Positions 15,966 to 24,300 of a stretch of 64,000 nucleotides of DNA are shown piece by piece. How positions within the stretch are numbered: the first letter of the stretch is position 1; every line of letters begins with the position of its first letter. A program made the translations under genes and the position numbers. Source of the DNA: Chryseobacterium kimseyorum (lineage in GTDB: Bacteria > Bacteroidota > Bacteroidia > Flavobacteriales > Weeksellaceae); assembly GCF_025971945.1 (NCBI RefSeq), contig NZ_JAPDHW010000008.1, positions 1 through 64,000 on the forward strand. The letters run 5' to 3'. Below the pieces are notes generated by a model. That model made no database searches, was not told the DNA's origin, and saw only the letters and a list, made by a program, of their open reading frames with translations.

Positions 15966-16046
15966 AAACACTAATATCATTATTTCTTCACTAACAGCAT
16001 AATAAATTAGTGAAATTTGTGCAAATCATTTGTGTAATTTGTGTTT
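15966..16046. repeat. Inverted repeat flanking the GxxExxY gene, upstream arm and palindrome
   Basis: Bases 16006-16046 are the inverted counterpart of 15520-15559. A further partial copy (AAACACTAAT... at 15966) points the other way, so 15966-16046 can fold as an imperfect palindrome. The outer end overlaps the stop codon of the acyl-CoA thioesterase gene at 16045-16047. Confidence 0.7.
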
Positions 16047-16566
16047 AAGAAGGCTCTTGGAACAATTTTTTAAGTTCTATTGATTCAGAAGGTTTCATTC
16101 TTCCTGAAAGAATAAGAGAAAGCTCCTTTCTTCTCAGCGCCGCGGCGTATCTTTCTATTTCAACTTCCGTTTCCGGCTCCATGTCTGGAATTGGTATTGG
16201 CCTGTTGAATTCATCTACCGCTACGAAAGTATAAATTCCTTTATTGGTCTGAATTTTTTTATGATTAATCGGATCATCCAACCAAACATCTACATAAATT
16301 TCCATGGATGTTGAGAATGCACGCGAAACTTTAGATTCCATGACAACAATTCCCCCTTCAGGAATTGGATGGTCGAACGAAACGTGGTTTACAGACGCTG
16401 TCACGACTCTTCTTTCGCAATGTCTTGTTGCAGAGATAGACGCACAACGATCCATTCTCGCCAACAGTTCGCCTCCGAAAAGATTTCTCAACTGATTGGT
16501 ATCATTGGGAAGTACGATATTCGTCATAATCGTCAGTGATTCTGACGCTTTTTTTATTTTTGCCAT
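16045..16566 (-). CDS. Acyl-CoA thioesterase (hotdog fold)
   Basis: A 173-residue cytosolic thioesterase from ATG 16566 (MAKIKKASES); an alternative ATG at 16599 would extend it deeper into the upstream gene. The hotdog region has NQLRNLFGGELLARMDRCASISATRH, with the asparagine and aspartate typical of the YciA/BACH acyl-CoA hydrolase group. The strand VNHVSFDHPIPEGGIVVMES follows. These enzymes release free fatty acid and CoA. The start overlaps the end of the HU-domain gene by 13 bases, so the two are translationally linked. The stop codon lies in the arm of an inverted repeat, suggesting that an insertion landed exactly at the gene end. Confidence 0.88.
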   Translation of the reverse strand: MAKIKKASESLTIMTNIVLPNDTNQLRNLFGGELLARMDRCASISATRHCERRVVTASVNHVSFDHPIPEGGIVVMESKVSRAFSTSMEIYVDVWLDDPINHKKIQTNKGIYTFVAVDEFNRPIPIPDMEPETEVEIERYAAALRRKELSLILSGRMKPSESIELKKLFQEPS

Positions 16567-17315
16567 CTTGATTTTCTTTTTTTGGAGCTGGGTTTCCACG
16601 TTTTTGCAGCCTGTTTAACTGAATCTTTTTTAAGAGAATCCATTTTAAAAGCCTTTATAGAATCTGCTATTTTAATCTGTGCCGAATCTATTTTTACAGG
16701 AGCTTTCTTTTCAATCCTTTTCGTTTTGGTCTGAACCGAAACATCATCAAAAGATTTTTTACCGAAGATTAGTTCCTGCTGCGTGTATGCTAAATACAGC
16801 ATCCCTAAAACGGGAACGATGAACAGGAAAATCCAAAGGACTGACTTATTGAATTTGTAATCTTTCTCAGTATTTTTAGGCGTTTCAAAAGTCTCACCTT
16901 TATTGATATCCGAAAAGTGAATTTCTTCCAAACCATAAAAATCGGGATGATCAGATTCTAAACGGTTTCCTTTAAAATGAAGCTGCCCGTCTTCGATGAA
17001 AATAGTTCCCAGATTCTGGATCTCCAATACCTGCTCTGCCTGAAGTTTTTTCTTCCAGAAATCAGTCTGAATCTGCAATTCATTTTCTGCAGCCTCTTTC
17101 GAAATCGTTTTCTGATCGCTGATAAACACAATCAAATCATCAGATAAAACCTGATAATCAGAATGAAACGCGATTTTTGTGGAAGGCGGAAGGATACTTC
17201 CGTTTTCTGAGTTGAGAACTGCTTTAGAATTTTCCAGAGAAAATACACCAAACTTCGGAACGGTGACCGTTCCAAACTGTTTCAAATAGTCTAAAATGTA
17301 AGCTGAAATATTCAT
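16554..17315 (-). CDS. HU-CCDC81-type domain membrane protein
   Basis: A 253-residue protein with two HU-like domains of the bacterial CCDC81 type in the N-terminal half: about 1-60 (MNISAYILDYLKQFG, VPKFGVFSLE) and about 60-130 (FISDQKTISKEAAENELQIQ, NLGTIFIEDGQLHFKGN). A membrane segment follows at about 158-176 (VLWIFLFIVPVLGMLYLAY). The C-terminal 75 residues are lysine-rich and low in complexity. The family often lies beside cell-division or SPOR-domain genes, and a link between envelope and nucleoid is speculative. A -7 box ends seven bases before the ATG. Co-transcribed with the thioesterase. Confidence 0.8.
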   Translation of the reverse strand: MNISAYILDYLKQFGTVTVPKFGVFSLENSKAVLNSENGSILPPSTKIAFHSDYQVLSDDLIVFISDQKTISKEAAENELQIQTDFWKKKLQAEQVLEIQNLGTIFIEDGQLHFKGNRLESDHPDFYGLEEIHFSDINKGETFETPKNTEKDYKFNKSVLWIFLFIVPVLGMLYLAYTQQELIFGKKSFDDVSVQTKTKRIEKKAPVKIDSAQIKIADSIKAFKMDSLKKDSVKQAAKTWKPSSKKRKSRWQK

Positions 17316-17322
17316 TTGGTCG

Positions 17323-17330
17323 CAAATTTA
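17323..17330 (-). promoter_or_regulatory. Candidate -7 box of the HU-domain gene
   Basis: Minus-strand TAAATTTGC is a full TAnnTTTGY match ending seven bases before the ATG at 17315, which predicts a leader of only a few bases. Confidence 0.45.
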
Positions 17331-17401
17331 TAACTTTTTCGTGACTTTTTCAGAGATTTGTTTGTATCATATATTATGAAATTGGCTTCCCTTGGATTAC
17401 A

Positions 17402-17482
17402 TAGATCAACACAGATTTTTTTCAAATAATTTTAAAATTTTTTATAACTCAACCGTTTAATTTGTGAAAATCTGTGAGATCT
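17402..17482. repeat. Imperfect inverted repeat with AGATC/ACAGATTTT arms
   Basis: The left arm 17402-17427 (TAGATCAACACAGATTTTTT...) and right arm 17460-17482 (ATTTGTGAAAATCTGTGAGA...) are imperfect inverted copies around a 32-base AT-rich loop. It lies in the 280-base gap between the HU-domain gene promoter and the TonB receptor terminator. It is a different repeat family from the ACACTAAT elements and encodes nothing. Confidence 0.6.
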
Positions 17483-17513
17483 GTCGCAACAGCTTTCTGG
17501 TATTAGTTTAAAC

Positions 17514-17537
17514 AAAAAAGACTGCCGAAGCAGTCTT
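17514..17537 (-). terminator. Intrinsic terminator of the TonB receptor gene
   Basis: The 8-bp stem AAGACTGC / GCAGTCTT with loop CGAA is followed on the minus strand by six T, about 60 bases after the receptor stop codon. Confidence 0.85.
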
Positions 17538-17596
17538 CAAAAATTTAATCTGAACTTTACTGAAATATAATGATATGAAATGATGTTCTATGGTGA

Positions 17597-19699
17597 TTAC
17601 TGAATTTTCCAGCTGATCCCGAACATAAAGTTCGTTCCTGCCTGAGAAAAGTACACCGGACCGTTGTAAACGTAGCCATTGTTGACGTATTTCTGATCCA
17701 GAATATTGTTGACTAAAAGCTTTAGAGCCACTTCCTGTCTGTTGATCTTAAAATCATACTGCGCGTTGAAATCGGTAAGCAGATAATCTTTAAGCTGCAG
17801 ATCCTGTGTCTGGGTATTGTCTAAATACTGTTTCCCCACATACTGATTGGTCAGAATAAACTGGAAATTCTTTACCGGGCTGTATTTCAGGGTTAAATTG
17901 GCAATCAAATTGGGTGAAAAAGATATTTTTGTGTCCCCCAGATTCTGAACTCCTGTTTCATCCTCAATTCTGAAATCTAAATTCTGATTTTGGCTGGCAC
18001 TTACGTTTCCAGAAATTTCAAACTGTTTTGAAACTTTTGCCAGAGCACCCACTTCAATCCCCCGTCTGTAACTTTTACCGGAATTAGTTCTGATAAATTC
18101 CCCGATATTGCTGATCTGTCCGTTTAAAACCAACTGATTCAGATAATACATATAATAGAGATTGGCTGTAAAAGCTACTTTTCCGAAACTCTTTTCAAAA
18201 CCTGCTTCAAAATCGTGGAGTTTTTCAGATTTCACATCGTTATCTGAAATTAAATCATCACGGTTCGGCTCGCGCTGAGCGTGGGCATAGGAAACAAATA
18301 CTTTTCCGCCACCAATTCTATAGTTAACTCCTGCTTTAGGATTGAAGAACATCCAGTTTTTATTGAGATTTGCACCTTCAAAATCTCCTTCCTGAAGAAT
18401 TTTCGTGTCGTAATCTATATTTCTCAGTTGAAGATCTCCGAAGAATTCGAAATCATTTACCGTTACCAAAGCTTTGGCAAAACCTGCCACTTCATTCTTC
18501 ACCGAACGGTTTCGGTAATATTCATATTGCTGAATCTGAGGATTAAAAACATCCGTAACATTACCGTAATGTCTTCCGTAGTATTGGTTTCCGACCACTC
18601 CAAAATTTAAATCCAAATTTTCAAATTTCCCGTATAATGTGGAAACTACGCCATAAAAATCATTATTCAGCCATTTTTTTCTGATGAAATCTGAATATTC
18701 TTCGCCATTAATATCGGGAAGATTATACCTTGCAAAAGGGTCACCCTGCTTATAGTTTTCGTAGTAACCACGGCCTTTTGTGTAGTGAAGTGTGGTTTCG
18801 AGACTCCAGTTTTCATTTAAACCCTGTTCCCAGAGTAATTGGTAATGATTTTGACGGTAATTGTCAGTTTCATTATCATAAAACCCGACGATGTTTTCCC
18901 AGTTCGCATCATAAATTGCTCCGGAAAAATTATATCTTGGGTTGGTTTCCCATGTTTTTCGGTCTACTCCATTCCACGCCTGATAGGTTTTTTCTTTACC
19001 ACCAAATGCCATCAGACGGAGTTTTGTCATTCCTTCTTCAAACAAAGCAGTGAAATTATACGAATTAAGATCTGATGAAGCGCGATCAATAAAACCATCA
19101 GAATGAATATGTGAATATCTTCCCATTACAGAAAGGCGATCCTTCCAGAACTTTCCGGATCCTACCTCAGCAGAATATTTGTACGTATTAAAAGAACCGT
19201 AGCTGTCATCTGTTTTAAAATAAAACTTCTCTTCAGGTTCTTTAGAAATTACATTGATACTCGCCCCGAAAGCTGAAACTCCATTATTAGAAGTACCCAC
19301 TCCTCTCTGAATGACAATCTGCGATGCTGAACTCGTCAAATCCGGAACATTCACAAAAAAAGTTCCCTGACTTTCAGAATCATTGAAAGGAACGCCGTTC
19401 ATCATCACATTGATTCCTCGTCCGGCAACCCCACGAATTCTGAATCCCGTGTAACCAACACCATTTCCTGCATCGGAAGTTGAGATAATTGAAGTTTGAT
19501 TTTTTAAGAGAATAGGTAAATCCTGTCCCAGATTTCTGCCGTCTAAATCTTTCTGTACATTAATGATTTCTTTGGCAACCGGCAACCTTTTGGTAAAGTT
19601 AACCGCTTCGATTTCTCTGACTTTCAGAGAATCTGCATTCTGCGTCTGTGCAAAACTTAAAGAACTTGCGGTAAGTCCTAAAAAAATAAATCCTTTCAT
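17597..19699 (-). CDS. TonB-dependent outer-membrane receptor, probably for thiamine
   Basis: A 700-residue outer-membrane transporter. The signal peptide ends near SLSFAQ. The plug domain follows with GFRIRGVAGRGINVMMNGVP and the VQRGVGTSNNGVSAFGASIN segment (about 90-150). A 22-strand barrel continues to the C-terminal aromatic MFGISWKIQ, a typical end for Bacteroidota barrels. It uses TonB energy to import a scarce ligand. A TPP riboswitch lies in its leader, so thiamine or a thiamine precursor is the likely ligand. No inner-membrane thiamine permease is adjacent, and a terminator isolates the gene. Ligand identity is inferred only from the riboswitch. Confidence 0.92.
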   Translation of the reverse strand: MKGFIFLGLTASSLSFAQTQNADSLKVREIEAVNFTKRLPVAKEIINVQKDLDGRNLGQDLPILLKNQTSIISTSDAGNGVGYTGFRIRGVAGRGINVMMNGVPFNDSESQGTFFVNVPDLTSSASQIVIQRGVGTSNNGVSAFGASINVISKEPEEKFYFKTDDSYGSFNTYKYSAEVGSGKFWKDRLSVMGRYSHIHSDGFIDRASSDLNSYNFTALFEEGMTKLRLMAFGGKEKTYQAWNGVDRKTWETNPRYNFSGAIYDANWENIVGFYDNETDNYRQNHYQLLWEQGLNENWSLETTLHYTKGRGYYENYKQGDPFARYNLPDINGEEYSDFIRKKWLNNDFYGVVSTLYGKFENLDLNFGVVGNQYYGRHYGNVTDVFNPQIQQYEYYRNRSVKNEVAGFAKALVTVNDFEFFGDLQLRNIDYDTKILQEGDFEGANLNKNWMFFNPKAGVNYRIGGGKVFVSYAHAQREPNRDDLISDNDVKSEKLHDFEAGFEKSFGKVAFTANLYYMYYLNQLVLNGQISNIGEFIRTNSGKSYRRGIEVGALAKVSKQFEISGNVSASQNQNLDFRIEDETGVQNLGDTKISFSPNLIANLTLKYSPVKNFQFILTNQYVGKQYLDNTQTQDLQLKDYLLTDFNAQYDFKINRQEVALKLLVNNILDQKYVNNGYVYNGPVYFSQAGTNFMFGISWKIQ

Positions 19700-19817
19700 T
19701 CTTATAAATTTTAAAAATTTAATGGAATAAAAGGGGCGATTATTTATAATTGATAATCGATAATTGATTTATCATTCAATCTTTTATCTACTATCATTCA
19801 TCAATTATAATGAATGT

Positions 19818-19890
19818 TTCCCTAAACAGCATTACCTGTTCCAGGTTCATCGGGTATAATCTCAGCCCCTACCGGAGCACCCCTTTAATT
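19818..19890 (-). promoter_or_regulatory. TPP (thiamine pyrophosphate) riboswitch
   Basis: On the minus strand: GGGGTGC, then CTGAGA, ACCC, GATGAACCTG and GGTAATGC, the ordered thi-box conserved elements, with a closing P1 helix TAAA (19887-19884) / TTTA (19826-19823). Directly downstream a CATTCAT / ATGAATG hairpin overlaps the 3' end and may serve as expression platform. About 120 bases of AT-rich leader separate it from the receptor ATG at 19699. When TPP is abundant such elements normally switch the gene off. Confidence 0.95.
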
Positions 19891-19923
19891 TCAGCGCGAA
19901 ATTACAAAAATTTAATGATCTTC

Positions 19924-19931
19924 CAAATTTA
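19924..19931 (-). promoter_or_regulatory. Candidate promoter -7 box upstream of the TPP riboswitch
   Basis: Minus-strand TAAATTTG matches TAnnTTTG, with a TTG 20 bases further upstream as a -33 half. It overlaps the stop codon of the WG-repeat gene (19929-19931). The predicted start would lie about 25-30 bases before the aptamer. Confidence 0.45.
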
Positions 19932-20690
19932 GTACGATTTATTATTAGAATCAATATAGTAATAGTTTTTATCGTCTTTGGTTACTTCAAACATTTTCCC
20001 CAATTTCCAGCTGTAGTTTCTTTTAATGTCGGCATATTCAAACGGAATGATAATATTGTTGTTGACATCGATAATCCCAAATTTATTTTTATGAGAAGCC
20101 ACAATCATAGGATTTGACAGATCTTCACCTTCTAAAATATGCAGGTAGTCGTATTTAGGATAAATTTTAAAATGTGAGCGGTCAGCAGGATTACTGAATT
20201 TTGAATCTTCTATAATTCCGTACATCCCATTCAGAATATAGGCATGAAAAAGCTGTTTTCTAAATTCAGTCTGGCATTTCCCCAAATCTGCATTTTTATA
20301 CTGATAGACTCTTTTCCCAGCCTGATTGATTCGGTAAGAGATATTATTTTTTTCAACTGTAGCAAAATGAGCCGTTCCAAACTTCTTTGCATTAGGATTT
20401 GGTGAGTTGAGAAGATTACAATCTTCGGCAAAAAACATAGCAATGTGGTATTCAGGAGAGATGACGAATTTCCCTTTCTGATTAACATATCCAAAATTAT
20501 CATTTAATTTTTGCGGAATTAATAAAGGAGCATTTTCATTAATCAGAACTAAATTACTTTCTGGTTTTTTCTTAACAATTGGCTTAGGCGACGTCTTTTT
20601 ATTTGTTAAATTGCTGCTTTTCAAAACTTTGGATTGAGCAAAAAAGCTCAGTGACATAAGCATAAGAATAACATTGAAAATTTTCTTCAT
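19929..20690 (-). CDS. WG-repeat exported protein
   Basis: A 253-residue protein with a signal peptide (MKKIFNVILMLMSLSFFAQ). It contains WG-type beta repeats: FGYVNQKGKFVISPEY near residue 65 and FGIIDVNNNIIIPFEY near residue 215, plus a more diverged MYGIIEDSKFSNP unit between them. These repeats build structural beta modules found in secreted or surface proteins, without known enzyme activity. The region between signal and first repeat is rich in Lys, Ser and Pro. It is upstream of the thiamine receptor, but the receptor has its own promoter inside the stop codon of this gene. Confidence 0.82.
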   Translation of the reverse strand: MKKIFNVILMLMSLSFFAQSKVLKSSNLTNKKTSPKPIVKKKPESNLVLINENAPLLIPQKLNDNFGYVNQKGKFVISPEYHIAMFFAEDCNLLNSPNPNAKKFGTAHFATVEKNNISYRINQAGKRVYQYKNADLGKCQTEFRKQLFHAYILNGMYGIIEDSKFSNPADRSHFKIYPKYDYLHILEGEDLSNPMIVASHKNKFGIIDVNNNIIIPFEYADIKRNYSWKLGKMFEVTKDDKNYYYIDSNNKSY

Positions 20691-21086
20691 AACGGTTTGT
20701 GTTCAAAATATCTGCCAAAAATAGAAAATATAAAATACATATTTATACAGAATCTAAATAATTTACACCCAAAAAAATATTAAAATTCCGTATTTTTGGG
20801 AACATTTTTTAAATGTTTGATAATTTAAAACGTTTTTAAGCCTAGACATCTGATTGTACAAGATCAACAGCCACCAAACGTTTTATCCGAAAAGAGTTTT
20901 TGCGGCGAGACAGATTGCAGGTAAACCACTATATTTCAGAAAAGTCCTTTTATTATTTACCCAATGGGACACATTATTATCTCACATTTATAGAAATGGT
21001 GTAGATTATACCTTTTGATTCTTTTATTTTTCAGATGACAACTGTTGACTAATCTACCTTTAATTTTTTAAAAAGAACTTCTATTT
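20691..21086. other. Intergenic region upstream of acnB, paired AAACGTTT palindromes
   Basis: This 396-base region separates the divergent WG-repeat gene and acnB. A TAnnTTTG box for the WG gene lies at 20716-20723 on the minus strand. Two copies of the palindrome AAACGTTT (first inside AAAACGTTTT at 20827-20836, second at 20876-20883) lie 48 bases apart and could be operator half-sites or pair in RNA. I found no gene, tRNA or known riboswitch in it. Confidence 0.4.
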
Positions 21087-23867
21087 ATGAATATTTATCA
21101 GGATTACATCCAAGAGATTGAAGAAAGAAAAATTCAGGGTCTTCACCCAAAACCAATTGATGGTGCTGAACTTTTAAGCGCGATCATTGCACAGATTAAA
21201 GATAAGAATAACGAATACAGAGCAGATTCTCTGAAATTCTTTATCTACAACAGTTTACCGGGTACAACACCTGCAGCAGTTGTGAAAGCTCAGTTTTTAA
21301 AAGAAATCATTTTAGGTGAATCCGTATTAGAAGAAATCACTCCTGCTTTTGCGTTTGAATTGTTATCTCATATGAAAGGTGGCCCTTCAATCAAAGTATT
21401 GTTGGATTTAGCTTTAGGGAACGATGCTGCAATTGCTAAAGAAGCTGCAAATGTTTTAAAGACTCAGGTTTTCCTTTACGAAGCAGATACTGACCGTCTG
21501 AAAGCAGCTTTCCACAGCGGAAACGAAATCGCAAAAGAAATCATTGAAAGCTATGCACAGGCAGAATTCTTTACAAAACTTCCTGAGGCTGCTGAAGAAA
21601 TCAAAGTAGTAACCTATATCGCTGGTGAAGGTGATATTTCTACAGATTTATTATCTCCGGGAAATCAGGCGCACTCGAGATCAGACCGTGAACTTCATGG
21701 TTTGTGTATGATGACTCCTGAGGCTCAGAAAGAAATTCAGGCTTTACAGGCGCAGCATCCTGACAAAAGCGTCATGTTGATCGCTGAGAAAGGAACAATG
21801 GGTGTGGGTTCTTCAAGAATGTCGGGTGTGAATAACGTTGCACTTTGGACAGGTAAACAGGCAAGTCCTTACATTCCATTTGTAAACATTGCTCCCATTG
21901 TAGCGGGAACAAACGGTATTTCTCCAATTTTCTTAACGACTGTTGACGTAACGGGTGGAATTGGTATTGACCTTCAAAACTGGGTGAAAAAACTGGATGC
22001 AGAAGGAAATGTGATCCGTAACGAAAATAATGAGCCAATTCTTGAGGAAGTTTATTCTGTAGCTACAGGAACAGTTCTTACGATTAATACAAAGACCAAA
22101 AAATTATACAATGGTGACCAGGAATTGAAAGATATTTCTAAGTCATTCACGCCACAAAAGATGGAATTCATCAAAGCGGGTGGATCTTACGCGATTGTTT
22201 TTGGTAAAAAATTACAGACCTGGGCTTCTGGAATTTTAGGAATTGAAATTCCTACCGTTTACGCTCCATCTAAAGAAATTACAAAAGAAGGTGTAGGACT
22301 TTCTGCTGTTGAAAAAATATTTAACAAAAATGCTGTTGGTTTAGCTCCAGGAAAAGTTTTACACGCTGGATCTGACGTAAGAGTTGAAGTAAACATTGTT
22401 GGATCTCAGGACACAACCGGTTTGATGACTGCACAGGAATTGGAATCAATGGCTGCGACAGTTATTTCTCCAATCGTTGACGGTGCTTACCAATCTGGAT
22501 GTCACACAGCTTCGGTTTGGGATAAAAAAGCTCAGGCTAACATTCCTAGATTGATGAAATTTATGAATGATTTCGGTTTGATCACTGCCCGTGACCCGAA
22601 AGGTGAATACCACGCAATGACAGACGTTATTCACAAAGTACTGAACGATATTACAATTGACGAGTGGGCAATCATCATCGGAGGTGACTCTCACACGAGA
22701 ATGTCTAAAGGTGTTGCTTTCGGAGCTGATTCTGGGACGGTAGCTTTAGCTCTAGCGACTGGTGAAGCATCAATGCCAATCCCGGAATCTGTAAAAGTAA
22801 CTTTCAAAGGCGACATGAAACATCACATGGATTTCCGTGATGTAGTACATGCGACTCAATTGCAAATGTTGCAGCAGTTTGGAGGAGAAAATGTATTCCA
22901 GGGTAGAATTATTGAGGTTCACATCGGAACACTTCCTGCTGATCAGGCATTCACATTTACAGACTGGACTGCAGAAATGAAAGCAAAAGCTTCAATCTGT
23001 ATCTCTGAAGACGATACTTTGATCGAATCACTGGAAATTGCAAAAAGCAGAATCCAAATCATGATCGAGAAAGGAATGGATAACCATAATCAGGTGCTTC
23101 AGGGATTAATCAACAAAGCGAACAAGAGAATTACAGAAATTAAATCCGGCGAAAAACCAGCTTTAACTCCTGATTCAAATGCAAGTTATTACGCAGAAGT
23201 GGTAGTTGATCTTGACATGATTGTAGAGCCAATGATTGCTGACCCGGACGTAAACAACGAAGATGTTTCTAAAAGATATACGCACGACACGATCAGAGAC
23301 CTTACTTATTACGGAGGTGATAAAAAAGTGGATTTAGGTTTCGTAGGATCTTGTATGGTTCACAAAGGTGACTTGAAAATTGTTTCTCAGATGCTGAGAA
23401 ACATCGAAAGAAGAGATGGTAAAGTTGAATTCTTAGCTCCTCTAGTAGTTGCTGCTCCAACTTACAACATCATCGATGAACTGAAAGCTGAGGGTGACTG
23501 GGAATTACTAGAAAAATATTCAGGTTTTGAATTTGACGATAATGCTCCAAAAGGTGCAGCACGTGTTGAGTACAAAAACATGATGTATCTTGAGCGTCCG
23601 GGATGTAACCTTTGTATGGGTAACCAGGAAAAAGCTGAAAAAGGAGATACTGTTTTGGCAACTTCTACAAGACTTTTCCAGGGAAGAGTGGTTGAAGATT
23701 CAGAACGTAAAAAAGGTGAATCTTTATTAGCTTCTACTCCTGTAGTTGTACTGTCTGCGATCATCGGAAGAATTCCAAGCATTGAAGAATACAAAGCAGC
23801 TGTTGAGGGAATTGATTTGACGACTTTTGTACCGTCTATCAAAGAATTGGTTACCGTGGGTCACTAA
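21087..23867 (+). CDS. acnB: Aconitate hydratase B (bifunctional with 2-methylisocitrate dehydratase)
   Basis: A 926-residue AcnB-type aconitase interconverting citrate and isocitrate in the TCA cycle. The N-terminal HEAT-like helical domain (about 1-160) precedes the mobile aconitase domain, the order unique to AcnB. Iron-sulfur cluster cysteines are seen in the GSCMVHKGDL and GCNLCMGNQE segments of the C-terminal half, and active-site motifs include GGDSHTRMSKG. Length is slightly above the E. coli protein. A long terminator follows, so it is not co-transcribed with the second aconitase downstream. Confidence 0.95.
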   Translation: MNIYQDYIQEIEERKIQGLHPKPIDGAELLSAIIAQIKDKNNEYRADSLKFFIYNSLPGTTPAAVVKAQFLKEIILGESVLEEITPAFAFELLSHMKGGPSIKVLLDLALGNDAAIAKEAANVLKTQVFLYEADTDRLKAAFHSGNEIAKEIIESYAQAEFFTKLPEAAEEIKVVTYIAGEGDISTDLLSPGNQAHSRSDRELHGLCMMTPEAQKEIQALQAQHPDKSVMLIAEKGTMGVGSSRMSGVNNVALWTGKQASPYIPFVNIAPIVAGTNGISPIFLTTVDVTGGIGIDLQNWVKKLDAEGNVIRNENNEPILEEVYSVATGTVLTINTKTKKLYNGDQELKDISKSFTPQKMEFIKAGGSYAIVFGKKLQTWASGILGIEIPTVYAPSKEITKEGVGLSAVEKIFNKNAVGLAPGKVLHAGSDVRVEVNIVGSQDTTGLMTAQELESMAATVISPIVDGAYQSGCHTASVWDKKAQANIPRLMKFMNDFGLITARDPKGEYHAMTDVIHKVLNDITIDEWAIIIGGDSHTRMSKGVAFGADSGTVALALATGEASMPIPESVKVTFKGDMKHHMDFRDVVHATQLQMLQQFGGENVFQGRIIEVHIGTLPADQAFTFTDWTAEMKAKASICISEDDTLIESLEIAKSRIQIMIEKGMDNHNQVLQGLINKANKRITEIKSGEKPALTPDSNASYYAEVVVDLDMIVEPMIADPDVNNEDVSKRYTHDTIRDLTYYGGDKKVDLGFVGSCMVHKGDLKIVSQMLRNIERRDGKVEFLAPLVVAAPTYNIIDELKAEGDWELLEKYSGFEFDDNAPKGAARVEYKNMMYLERPGCNLCMGNQEKAEKGDTVLATSTRLFQGRVVEDSERKKGESLLASTPVVVLSAIIGRIPSIEEYKAAVEGIDLTTFVPSIKELVTVGH

Positions 23868-24300
23868 TTGATTTTTAAGTAAAAGTCGGAAGGCTTTTTA
23901 AATATAAAATGGAAGATTTCTTGCGAAGTCTTCCATTTTTTGTTTAGAACATTTCCATTTAAGACTCAGTATGTTATATTTTATCTTAAATCAATACCTT
24001 CAATTCTATTTTTTCTTAACTTGATAGTTAGAAATAATCTCAGTCATTCATCATTTTTATCCTTTATTAAAGATTGGAGGAACGGTATTTGATGGATTAT
24101 AAAGGATTAAAATTTTCTATTTTATTTGAATGATTAATGAACTATTGAATTCTTATTTAAGTTTACGGCTTTGTAATAATTAAAAGCATTCAAAAAAAGC
24201 CATAGTGTGCTTTTGTGTTCAAGATTAATCTTTAGCTTAAACAGATATTCAATAAATTAAAAATAGAAAATTACGAAAAACAGAAAAATTAAATTAAGAT
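23868..24300. other. Intergenic region between the two aconitase genes
   Basis: This 433-base stretch holds the acnB terminator at its left end and then AT-rich sequence with no open frame, repeat or recognisable RNA element. It must contain the promoter of the second aconitase, but no clean TAnnTTTG box is seen on the plus strand close to the start. Confidence 0.4.
23906..23942 (+). terminator. Intrinsic terminator of acnB
   Basis: A 15-bp stem with one G-T pair (23906-23920 with 23925-23939, loop TTGC) is followed by a T run. Confidence 0.93.

Noticed and set aside
15430..16050. Possible CRISPR array from the recurring ACACTAAT repeats
   Set aside because: Copies are irregularly spaced, imperfect, in both orientations and flank a gene; no uniform spacers or cas genes exist.
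20827..20884. AAACGTTT pair as a terminator or riboswitch stem
   Set aside because: The arms are short palindromes 48 bases apart with no T run and no match to a riboswitch class I know; kept only as a possible operator note.
23462..23842. 126-codon antisense frame at the acnB 3' end
   Set aside because: Shadow of acnB codons; amino-acid make-up (Ser-rich, no domain) is typical of antisense frames in this genome.
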